From contig CALGIY010000394.1 in NCBI GenBank assembly GCA_937914965.1, forward strand, positions 1-7,867: a DNA stretch of 7,867 bases, in the 5' to 3' direction. The notes beneath the pieces are model-generated. The model worked only from the letters and a program-made list of their open reading frames with translations, was not told the origin of the DNA and did no database searches. This DNA is from an uncultured Thermoanaerobacteraceae bacterium. Lineage in GTDB: Bacteria; Bacillota; DSM-12270; Thermacetogeniales; Thermacetogeniaceae. The translations under genes and the position numbers were made by a program. Position 1 is the stretch's first letter. Each line of letters begins with the position of its first letter. Positions 1 to 5,345 of this stretch are shown here, piece by piece.

Positions 1-171
1 GGCATAGATAGAAATGAAATAAAAGCAGATACCGACCCTACCGAAATTGCTGTAGTGATGATCTCGATGATCGAAGGTGCTTTTATGCAGGCAAAGGTCA
101 ACAAGCATATGACAGAGCTTAATATAGCAATGTCCTATTTAGAGAGAATGATCAGGAATCTGAAAGCATAA
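1..171 (+). CDS. TetR/AcrR family transcriptional regulator, C-terminal fragment
   Basis: The frame is open from the first base and ends at TAA 169-171, giving 56 residues; the start and DNA-binding half lie outside the window. The visible part has the pattern of the last two helices of a TetR ligand-binding domain: a DPTEIA helix start, then MISMIEGAFMQAKV, then a final amphipathic helix with LERMIRNL. This 'aspartate-proline, then I-S-[ML]-IEGA' arrangement is typical of TetR-family C-termini. TetR proteins are homodimeric repressors that bind palindromic operators and let go when a small ligand binds. The TetR-like palindrome at 193-202, just downstream, fits local regulation, but which gene it controls is inference. 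The family call is fairly secure; the ligand is unknown. Confidence 0.7.
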   Translation, partial: GIDRNEIKADTDPTEIAVVMISMIEGAFMQAKVNKHMTELNIAMSYLERMIRNLKA

Positions 172-190
172 TTTTTTTTTGCTTATGAAA

Positions 191-204
191 AGACCGATCG
201 GTTT
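191..204. promoter_or_regulatory. TetR-operator-like palindrome in AT-rich gap
   Basis: A perfect 10-bp palindrome, accgatcggt, lies at 193-202 and is flanked by imperfect extension (ag...tt). The form 'agaccgatcggtt' resembles operators bound by many TetR/AcrR regulators. It sits 22 bases after the stop of a TetR-family gene. A possible -10 box, TATACT, lies at 219-224, so the palindrome would overlap the -35 zone, a repressing position; I see no good -35 hexamer. The site is clear in sequence; its role is inferred. Confidence 0.45.
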
Positions 205-271
205 ATTTCAATAAATATTATACTAAAAAACGAATAGAATATCATTAAAACTAAATTACCATCTTAAAGTT

Positions 272-829
272 ATGCCAACACAAATCAGGCTCGCAACAAC
301 CGGAGATTATCCAGGAATCATGGAAATCTGGGAATCCGCTGTAAGAGCAACTCACGACTTTTTGCTTGAGGAAGATCTTTCCTTCTTTAAACGAGCTATT
401 CCAAAGGATTATCTCCCTAACCTCGAAGTATTTATCCTTATTGAAAATGGGAAATTATCAACGGTTATTCCGTTGTTCAATAAGGACGTATTAAGTGGAT
501 ATCTGCCTTTGATCAATGTGTTTTTTGCTTTAGCAATTATAAAAGAGTACATTAAACTAATTACAGGTAAGTGGACGATCAGTCTCGCGGCCGTAAACGC
601 TGTACTGAATGCCGTTTCCTTGGTTATAAGCATAGTAATTTTCACCAATCCTGGCATATGGAACGGTGAGTTTACCCTTCAGTTGTTGAAGGCATCTACT
701 ATTCCTGTGGAAATTGATATTAATATGTTTTGGAGAATGTTCACGAACGGTCTAATTTTTATTCTTGCGTTCGCCTTTATTCTAGATTCAATAACAGCAC
801 TGCTGAAGGCAAGGAAACAGAGGGCTTAG
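272..829 (+). CDS. Chimeric ORF: GNAT acetyltransferase N-terminus joined to a HAAS-type membrane protein C-terminus
   Basis: The open frame encodes 185 residues from two unrelated families. Residues 1-61 look like the start of a GNAT N-acetyltransferase: IRLAT, then GDYPGIMEIWESAVRATHDFL, then EEDLSFF and LEVFILIENGK. They stop before the acetyl-CoA binding signature (R/Q-x-x-G-x-G/A), so no active enzyme is possible. From about residue 62 (nt 455) the text becomes a membrane protein: IPLFNKDVL, then hydrophobic spans at about 75-90, 104-125 and 156-172, ending in a basic tail. This part resembles the C-terminal membrane region of clostridial HAAS/permease-prefix proteins, a recalled match. 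No Shine-Dalgarno sequence precedes ATG 272, so even the start may not be used in the Firmicute host. The likeliest readings are an assembly join or a deletion fusion; a functional fusion protein is unlikely. Confidence 0.5.
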   Translation: MPTQIRLATTGDYPGIMEIWESAVRATHDFLLEEDLSFFKRAIPKDYLPNLEVFILIENGKLSTVIPLFNKDVLSGYLPLINVFFALAIIKEYIKLITGKWTISLAAVNAVLNAVSLVISIVIFTNPGIWNGEFTLQLLKASTIPVEIDINMFWRMFTNGLIFILAFAFILDSITALLKARKQRA

Positions 830-1000
830 GTGCTGGTGTCTACCCAAAACGGGGTCTGGCTCGCTTTATTGCTATTAACTGTCGTATCTGCGGTGAAAAG
901 ATAATTTGGAACTATCCATGCGTTGCCTCCAAGGTTACGCGATGGCTCCGACACTTGCATTAGTTACAGGTGGACACCAGAACCGGTACGTGTCCATTAC
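830..1000. repeat. Dispersed intergenic repeat, copy A (diverged)
   Basis: This gene-free stretch is a diverged copy of the element at 3488-3670. At a fixed offset of 2640, bases 851-880 match 3491-3520 at 27 of 30 positions, followed by a shared 'gtatctgcgg' and 'ataattt'. After a 27-nt length difference the match resumes at offset 2667: 'gcgttgc', 'acgcgatggctc', 'gacacttgca', then 'gtggacacagaacc'-like sequence and 'gtccatt'. It begins right after the TAG of the upstream ORF. Small open frames across it are not convincing genes. The scattered substitutions suggest an old, inactive copy. Confidence 0.75.
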
Positions 1001-1079
1001 CGCATTACCGCAATGTTTAGCAACGAACAAGCCCCGTATATTGCGTTGTTTAAACAAACTTTGGTACTTTTCACGCAGT

Positions 1080-1150
1080 CTGACGGTCCTTTTGACACAT
1101 ACCTAGCGGAGAGAGGTGTGGCAAACAAAACGTCCCACTGCCACACCACT
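1080..1150. repeat. Repeat-derived segment with 9-bp inverted repeat (copy E)
   Basis: Bases 1082-1097 (gacggtccttttgaca) are the exact reverse complement of 4681-4696, so this is another piece of the intergenic repeat family. Just beyond it, ggtgtggca at 1115-1123 pairs perfectly with tgccacacc at 1139-1147 across a 15-nt loop. The hairpin follows the end of the minus-strand cupin gene but has no U-run on that strand, so I do not call it an intrinsic terminator. The rest of the gap, 1001-1079, holds no gene; its only clear feature is a 12-bp perfect palindrome, ttgtttaaacaa, at 1046-1057, of unknown meaning. Confidence 0.55.
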
Positions 1151-1157
1151 GCCACAT

Positions 1158-1520
1158 CTACACTTCTTCGTCCTCTTCACTCCACATCGGATCAACGATA
1201 CAGAGGAATGACAGATCCTCAGATCCGGTATTCTCCAAGTGCTGCATTGCCCCCGGAGGCACATACACTGCTTTGCCAGGCTGGACCTCGGCAGATTCTT
1301 GGTTGACATGAATGATCCCTTCGCCCTCTAGGATGTAGTAAACTTCCGTGCTCTTGAGTTTATGTGGGAGTGTGCTTTTGCCTGCGGGAAGGCGGGCATG
1401 GGCGATGCTGCAGTGAAGGGCGACTTCTCCTTCTTCCTGAAGGGGATGCAGGAGTTCACAGAGGATGCTCCCGTCTTTAGCGGTGAAGTAGCTGCATTCC
1501 CGAATGTCTTTAACCAGCAT
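1158..1520 (-). CDS. Small single-domain cupin protein
   Basis: A 120-residue cytoplasmic protein that fits one double-stranded beta-helix (cupin) barrel. The longer frame reaches 1586, but the start at ATG 1518-1520 is chosen because gaaaggaggt lies 8 nt upstream of it and the extra N-terminal residues come from the repeat element. Cupin motif 1 is seen as PAGKSTLPHKLKSTEVYYILEGEG: the His at 53 and Glu at 59 are present, but the second His of the usual HxH is Leu55. Motif 2 is PGKAVYVPPGAMQHLEN with His94. The tail FLCIVDPMW-SEEDEE is typical of small stand-alone cupins. Such proteins bind metals or small ligands, but the substrate cannot be told. It lies downstream of pepF on the same strand, separated by a repeat element, so cotranscription is possible but unproven. 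Confidence 0.85.
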   Translation of the reverse strand: MLVKDIRECSYFTAKDGSILCELLHPLQEEGEVALHCSIAHARLPAGKSTLPHKLKSTEVYYILEGEGIIHVNQESAEVQPGKAVYVPPGAMQHLENTGSEDLSFLCIVDPMWSEEDEEV

Positions 1521-1527
1521 GAAAGAA

Positions 1528-1537
1528 ACCTCCTTTC
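1528..1537 (-). promoter_or_regulatory. Ribosome binding site that fixes the cupin start
   Basis: The minus strand reads gaaaggaggt here, a near-perfect Shine-Dalgarno sequence. With an 8-nt spacer it points to ATG at 1518-1520 and rules against the upstream in-frame start at 1586, which lies inside repeat sequence. Confidence 0.85.
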
Positions 1538-1582
1538 GTAAACGGTGCCAGGTACCTGGGAAAAACCGGGCTGTGTCAGGTG

Positions 1583-1685
1583 TCACGGGGACGGTCCTTG
1601 TTGTATCTGCGGCGGCAATAATTTAGTTGTTGGAGAGAGTGGACAGCAGAACCGTCCCCCTGTCCACCCTGTCCAGTCCCCGTGA
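1583..1685. repeat. MITE-like repeat element (copy C) with 10-bp terminal inverted repeats
   Basis: The element is bounded by tcacggggac (1583-1592) and its exact reverse complement gtccccgtga (1676-1685). Its inside carries the same building blocks as the 3488-3670 repeat: 'tgtatctgcggcggca', 'ataatttagttgttg', and 'gtggacagcagaaccgtcccc'. One end stops a single base from the pepF stop codon (TAG, minus strand, 1687-1689); the other lies just upstream of the cupin ribosome binding site. It contains no credible gene. Elements of this kind may be mobilised in trans by Y1 (REP-associated) transposases, but no transposase is in the window. Confidence 0.65.
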
Positions 1686-1686
1686 T

Positions 1687-3450
1687 CTATTTGGTCAGGG
1701 ACTCCAGCTCATCCAGCAGACTGGAGAAGCGGTTCATGGCGTCTTGCACCGGCTGAGGGCTTGTCATATCTACGCCTGCCTTTTGTAAGAGGTTGAGCGG
1801 GTAGTCTGATCCACCTGTTTGGAGGAAAGAGATATAGCTCTCCACTGCAGGCTTTCCTTTGGTAAGGATCTGTCGCACCAGGGAGACAGCTGCCGATAGT
1901 CCGGTTGCGTACTTGTAGACGTAAAATGCGTCGTAAAAATGGGGAATCCGCGCCCATTCCATGTCGATTTCTGGGTCAACAACCATCTCCGGGCCTTGAT
2001 AGGCTGTGTTTAATTCATGATAGGCCTCTTTAAGGAAGTGGGAGGTCAGGGCTTCGCCATTTTCCGCCTTTTCATGGATGATCTGCTCATATTCCGCAAA
2101 CATGGTCTGCCTGAAGAGTGTGCCGCGGAAGATCTCCAAGTAATAATTAATCAGATAGATTCTCCGATCCCGATCGGAGATGGTTTGCAGGAGATGCTCC
2201 ATCAGCAGGGATTCGTGGACGGTGGAGGCCACCTCTGCGGTAAAGATTGCGGGCTGGGAATAGATAAAGGGCTGTTCCTTGCCGCTGTAATAAAAATGCA
2301 TGGCACGTCCCATCTCGTGGGCCAGCGTAAAGGCGCTGTCCAGGTTGTTTTGGTAGTTCAGGAGAAGAAAGGGGTGCACGCCATAGATGCTGTCGCAGTA
2401 GGCACCACTTGTTTTTCCTTTCCGTTCGTAAATGTCCGCCCACCTGGAATCAAGGCCCTTTGACAGAATCTCACCGTAAGAGCTCCCCATAACGGCAACA
2501 CCTTTTTTCAGCATTTCCACAGCTTCAGGGTAGGCAACCTGCCACTTTACATCCTCTGCCAGCGGGACATAGATGTCGTACATATGCAGTTCATCCAGAC
2601 CCAGAATTCTTTTTCGCAGCTGCATGTAGCGGTGCATCTGCCCGAGATTGGATCTGACAGTTTGCACCAGGCTGTCATAGACGGCAGGGGGGATGTTATC
2701 CGCAAAGAGGGAGGCAGACTGGGCTGATTGGTGCTTGCGCACCTTTGCGTAAAAGATATCCCTTTTTACCCCGGCATTCAGGGAGGCGGCAAAGGTGTTC
2801 TCCAGTTTCCCGTAGGTCCCGTACAGGGCGTGGAAGGCCTCACGCCGCACACTGCGGTCCTTGTTTTGCATGAGCATAATAAAGTTGCCTTTGGTGAGTT
2901 CGATCTCTTTTCCCTCATCATCCTTGATGATGGGGAAGGTGAGGTCGGCATTGTTCAGCATTTTAAAGATTTCGTCGGGGGTACTGGTGATCTCCCCGGT
3001 TCTGGCCACTACTTGCTCCTCTGCGCTGGAGAGGGTATGCGGTTTTTGCCGAAGAATGTCGTCAAGGTAGTGGCTGTATGTGGCAGAGCGCTGATCTCCT
3101 CGGAAATTGGAGATCGTTTGGTCGGGAAGAGCCAGGATTTCCGGAGCGATAAAGGAAAGTGCAGTCTCCACCCGGGTCAGCAAGGCTGCTGCCCGCCCGA
3201 ACAGGGCCTGAGCCGAGGGATTGGAGTTGTCCTCATCGAGTTTCATCCTGGCGTAACAGTACACCTTGACGATGAGTTCTTGGATCTGTGTGCTTGAGTT
3301 CAGGGCACCGAAAAATGTATCGGCGGAGTCTCCAAGTTTCCCCTGGAGTTTCTCTGCCTCTTCCAGCAGAGTTTCGACCCGCCGGAGGTCTTTTTCCCAT
3401 TCATCCTGGTTTGGATAGATATCTTCAAGAATCCAATTATCTTTGTTCAA
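1687..3450 (-). CDS. pepF: Oligoendopeptidase F (M3 family), with an altered zinc-binding motif
   Basis: About 587 residues, full length for PepF, a cytoplasmic zinc endopeptidase that cuts short peptides. Numbering here is from the GTG at 3459. The N-terminal WILEDIYPN, the central helical region, and the block YGVHPFLLLNYQNNLDSAFTLAHE all match the family. The catalytic motif should be HExGHxxH, but the text is H381-E382-M-G-R385-A-M-H388: the second zinc-ligand histidine is arginine (codon CGT, bases 2305-2307). The third ligand region AEVAST and the C-terminal PHFYDAFYVYKYATG substrate region are intact, and the frame is unbroken, so the gene seems otherwise healthy. TTG 3448-3450 is preferred as start because agaggtg lies 6 nt upstream; the GTG at 3459 lies inside that Shine-Dalgarno site. 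As written, the enzyme should be inactive or badly impaired. The family is certain; activity is in doubt. Confidence 0.95.
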   Translation of the reverse strand: MNKDNWILEDIYPNQDEWEKDLRRVETLLEEAEKLQGKLGDSADTFFGALNSSTQIQELIVKVYCYARMKLDEDNSNPSAQALFGRAAALLTRVETALSFIAPEILALPDQTISNFRGDQRSATYSHYLDDILRQKPHTLSSAEEQVVARTGEITSTPDEIFKMLNNADLTFPIIKDDEGKEIELTKGNFIMLMQNKDRSVRREAFHALYGTYGKLENTFAASLNAGVKRDIFYAKVRKHQSAQSASLFADNIPPAVYDSLVQTVRSNLGQMHRYMQLRKRILGLDELHMYDIYVPLAEDVKWQVAYPEAVEMLKKGVAVMGSSYGEILSKGLDSRWADIYERKGKTSGAYCDSIYGVHPFLLLNYQNNLDSAFTLAHEMGRAMHFYYSGKEQPFIYSQPAIFTAEVASTVHESLLMEHLLQTISDRDRRIYLINYYLEIFRGTLFRQTMFAEYEQIIHEKAENGEALTSHFLKEAYHELNTAYQGPEMVVDPEIDMEWARIPHFYDAFYVYKYATGLSAAVSLVRQILTKGKPAVESYISFLQTGGSDYPLNLLQKAGVDMTSPQPVQDAMNRFSSLLDELESLTK

Positions 3451-3456
3451 AACATT

Positions 3457-3463
3457 CACCTCT
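3457..3463 (-). promoter_or_regulatory. Ribosome binding site that decides the pepF start
   Basis: The minus strand reads agaggtg, 6 nt before TTG 3448-3450. The first in-frame GTG (3457-3459) is part of this motif and has no separate Shine-Dalgarno of its own, so TTG is the better start. Confidence 0.6.
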
Positions 3464-3487
3464 TATGGTTTTTTTACCGGTGTCATT

Positions 3488-3670
3488 ACCGGGGTCAGGC
3501 TTGCTTTATTGCTTTTAACTTCTGTATCTGCGGCAGCAGGATAATTTAGTTCTTGAAAAAGAAGTGGACAGCACAGAACCATTGACGCGTTGCTCTGGAT
3601 TGAACGCGATGGCTCTGACACTTGCAGTAGCTGCATGTGGACAGCAGAACCGTCCCCATGTCCATTCCTG
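3488..3670. repeat. Dispersed intergenic repeat, copy B (best preserved)
   Basis: Fills most of the gap between the divergent pepF and amj genes. It starts with 'accggggtcaggcttgcttt', runs through 'tctgtatctgcggcagcagg', and holds two copies of a short module: gtggacagcacagaacc (3564-3580) and gtggacagcagaacc (3637-3651), the latter followed by 'gtccccatgtccattcc'. The final module can fold as tggaca/tgtcca. Copies A and C share its parts. It has no protein-coding look: the minus-strand frame across it has no Shine-Dalgarno and only repeat-derived residues. Confidence 0.75.
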
Positions 3671-3695
3671 GTGATATTATATATCTTTTCCAGCT

Positions 3696-3730
3696 GGCGG
3701 TGGAACATCCGGTAGTCTTTAATCACCGCC
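3696..3730. other. Inverted repeat upstream of amj
   Basis: ggcggtg at 3696-3702 pairs exactly with caccgcc at 3724-3730 around a 21-nt loop. A 10-bp palindrome, gaacatgttc, follows at 3749-3758, between this hairpin and the amj ribosome binding site. The two could be parts of the amj control region or remains of repeat sequence. No clear promoter boxes can be assigned: the TATAAA at about 3737 lacks a good -35. Confidence 0.35.
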
Positions 3731-3776
3731 TTGAGCATATAAAAAAGAGAACATGTTCCTGTGAGGGTGGGTGGGT

Positions 3777-4658
3777 ATGGACAGGGTTCTCTTGGTAGCG
3801 CTGCTTACGGTGGTGATTCACCTCATTGGTACCCTCGTTTATGTGGCGCGCTTCTCCGGGGTTAAAACAAAGCGGTTGGCCACCGCCTTTTCTATTTATC
3901 AGGTTATCTATCTGATTGCTATGACCGCCAACATGGTGCAGGCCCCACTTCTTTCCCTGACGGTGGAGCAGGCGATCAATACGGGGCAGATCTACAAACA
4001 GGCCTATCTCAATGAGTTGGAACAAAATATGCGCCTCATTATTCTAGCAGCCTCTGGGGGAACCGCGGTCGCGGGCCTGTTAACTCCATTTTTCGTTTTT
4101 CTCTTCAATCGGACAATTTTCTTGTTTGAAAGAATAGGGTCACTACCTGCTCTGGTTCTATCACTGTTTGCCCCATCACGCTTTTTCAAGGTGCTCCGGG
4201 AATTGTGCATGGCCCTCACTTACCTTGGCAAGTCTTATTCCAGAAGATTAAGCGGGTACAGCCTTCCTTCATCAACTGTCCGCTTTCGGCGGAGCTTTTT
4301 CCCTGCCAAGCTTTTTGTTATCAATATTCTGGTCGTCGGGATTTGGACAACCGGTGTGCTTTCAGCGCTTTATGCCGGGGCGCTGACCCCCGCCTTTCGC
4401 TCGACAGCGAGCCTGCTGTCAGGGATCGTCAACTTGATCGCCGTTATTCTCGATACTTTTCTAGTTGATCCGGTCACCGCCATGATCACCGACCAGACTC
4501 TCCAGGGGACACGGCAGGAAAGGGAGATTCTGCACCTAACCTTCTGGCTAATTTCCAGCAGGTTCTTGGGTACATTATTTGCCCAACTGCTCTTCCTCCC
4601 AGCCACTTTTTTGGTGAGATACGCTACTCTGATGCTTTCTGGGGGCTCTCTGTTCTAA
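3777..4658 (+). CDS. amj: Lipid II flippase, Amj family (DUF2837)
   Basis: A 293-residue multi-pass membrane protein. Amj (alternate to MurJ, YdaH in Bacillus subtilis) moves lipid-linked peptidoglycan precursors across the cytoplasmic membrane and can stand in for MurJ. Family marks: an N-terminal span with VVIHLIGTLVYVARFSGVKT, then TANMVQAPLL, and in the last third FRSTASLLSGIVNLIAVILDTFLVDP followed by SSRFLGTLFAQLLFLP. Several strongly hydrophobic helices run from end to end. The start ATG 3777 is chosen over GTG 3771 because gagggtgg lies at a workable distance and the family begins close to this Met. In the first span I recall an acidic residue after HLI (ID/IE-T-L); here it is Gly (IGTL). 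The gene stands alone, divergent from pepF and followed by a repeat and a separate promoter. Confidence 0.88.
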   Translation: MDRVLLVALLTVVIHLIGTLVYVARFSGVKTKRLATAFSIYQVIYLIAMTANMVQAPLLSLTVEQAINTGQIYKQAYLNELEQNMRLIILAASGGTAVAGLLTPFFVFLFNRTIFLFERIGSLPALVLSLFAPSRFFKVLRELCMALTYLGKSYSRRLSGYSLPSSTVRFRRSFFPAKLFVINILVVGIWTTGVLSALYAGALTPAFRSTASLLSGIVNLIAVILDTFLVDPVTAMITDQTLQGTRQEREILHLTFWLISSRFLGTLFAQLLFLPATFLVRYATLMLSGGSLF

Positions 4659-4679
4659 AAACCCTGAGGGGGCGCGAAG

Positions 4680-4728
4680 TTGTCAAAAGGACCGTCCCTA
4701 TGACACCCATGACACCCCCATGACACAC
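4680..4728. repeat. Intergenic repeat (copy D) with short tandem units
   Basis: Contains tgtcaaaaggaccgtc (4681-4696), the exact reverse complement of 1082-1097, followed by three spaced copies of a 'catgacac' unit (tatgacacc, catgacacc, catgacac). It lies between the amj stop and the marR promoter and runs directly into the -35 box. No gene is seen in 4659-4794. Confidence 0.6.
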
Positions 4729-4757
4729 TTGACCTGTAAATTCTCGGATGGTATTAT
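4729..4757 (+). promoter_or_regulatory. Sigma-70/sigma-A type promoter of the marR-ABC operon
   Basis: TTGACC (4729-4734) and TATTAT (4752-4757) are separated by exactly 17 bp. A second -10-like TATAAT lies at 4759-4764 but would need a 24-bp spacer to the same -35. The operator-like site at 4764-4775 follows at once, covering the expected transcription start. Confidence 0.75.
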
Positions 4758-4763
4758 TTATAA

Positions 4764-4775
4764 TTAGCCGACTAA
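4764..4775. promoter_or_regulatory. Probable MarR operator
   Basis: TTAGCCGACTAA is an inverted repeat (TTAG, 4 nt, CTAA) and is followed by a further CTAA. The TTAGnnnnCTAA form resembles operators of Firmicute MarR-family efflux regulators. Its place between the -10 box and the ribosome binding site of a marR gene suits autorepression. Binding by this protein is inferred. Confidence 0.6.
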
Positions 4776-4794
4776 CTAATAAGGAGGTCTAGCG

Positions 4795-5298
4795 GTGAGC
4801 TGTCATGATTCCGACTCGCTGTACCGGGTGTTCTGCCAGGTAACTCGTTTTCATTATTGCCGCAGTCATGTGCTGTTGGAGAAGATAGGTGTTTATCCCG
4901 GTCAGCACCCACTGCTTTTTTCTCTCAGCAGAAGGGATGGCCAAAGTCAGAAGGAACTGGCGGATAAGCTCCATATAAAGGCCTCTACGATCACTGTTAT
5001 GTTAAACAGGATGGAAAACGCGAACCTGATCGAACGCCGACCTGACCATGAGGACCGGCGTATATCCAGGGTTTATCTGACAGAGCATGGCAGAAAAACT
5101 TCACTTGAGGTCAAAAAGATTTTAAAGAGGATAGATGAGGAGTGTTTCAACGGTTTTACAGTAGAAGAAAGGGTTCTGCTGCGCAGGCTGCTTATGCAGA
5201 TGCGGCAGAATCTGATAACAGTTTGTGAAGATCATTCAGACTCCGGGGGCCATGAGGATGATCCCCCTCATGAAGCAGAATCTGATAACTATCTGTGA
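4795..5298 (+). CDS. MarR family transcriptional regulator
   Basis: 167 residues from GTG 4795, which has aaggaggt 6 nt upstream. The winged helix-turn-helix spans about residues 35-105: QKELADKLHIKASTITVMLNRME is the helix-turn-helix, LIERRPDHEDRRISRVYLTEHG is the wing. Flanking helices would form the dimer. MarR proteins are dimeric repressors relieved by phenolic or other ligands or by oxidation; this one has several cysteines (3, 14, 22 and two later), so redox or metal sensing cannot be excluded. It heads an operon with two ABC exporter halves and likely represses it through the site at 4764-4775. The C-terminus is odd: a frameshifting duplication (5205-5309) replaces a probable short ending with an acidic, His-rich tail HSDSGGHEDDPPHEAESDNYL-type sequence. 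Confidence 0.92.
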   Translation: MSCHDSDSLYRVFCQVTRFHYCRSHVLLEKIGVYPGQHPLLFSLSRRDGQSQKELADKLHIKASTITVMLNRMENANLIERRPDHEDRRISRVYLTEHGRKTSLEVKKILKRIDEECFNGFTVEERVLLRRLLMQMRQNLITVCEDHSDSGGHEDDPPHEAESDNYL

Positions 5299-5309
5299 AG
5301 ATAATTTAG
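5205..5309 (+). repeat. Direct duplication at the marR 3' end (70-bp period)
   Basis: Bases 5205-5239 and 5275-5309 match at 30 of 35 positions, beginning with a shared gcagaatctgataac. The 70-bp offset is not a multiple of three, so the second copy is read in a shifted frame and ends at TGA 5296-5298. Read in the frame of copy 1, the second copy gives QNLITICEDNLGG and a TAA at 5315-5317, which looks like the older natural C-terminus. Between the copies lies a hairpin, catgagg (5251-5257) with cctcatg (5266-5272). Confidence 0.75.
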
Positions 5310-5345
5310 GCGGCTAAGCGTTTTTAAGACGGGAGAGGGTTGCTG

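Noticed and set aside
171..180. T-run after the TetR stop as an intrinsic terminator
   Set aside because: No GC-rich hairpin precedes the run of T.
923..1306. Plus-strand 127-residue frame across the repeat and the cupin 3' end
   Set aside because: It is made of repeat sequence plus antisense cupin, has low-complexity residues and no ribosome binding site.
2017..3297. Long plus-strand frames opposite pepF (2017-2463 and 2728-3297)
   Set aside because: They lie wholly antisense to a clearly homologous full-length gene and show no family resemblance; they are mirror shadows of its codon usage.
3463..3738. Minus-strand 91-residue frame starting MLKAVIKDYRMFHRQL
   Set aside because: The first 20 or so residues look protein-like, but there is no Shine-Dalgarno and the rest is translated repeat; at most a gene remnant.
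3749..3758. gaacatgttc as a LexA/SOS box
   Set aside because: The Firmicute LexA site is GAAC-N4-GTTC; here the half-sites are separated by only 2 nt.
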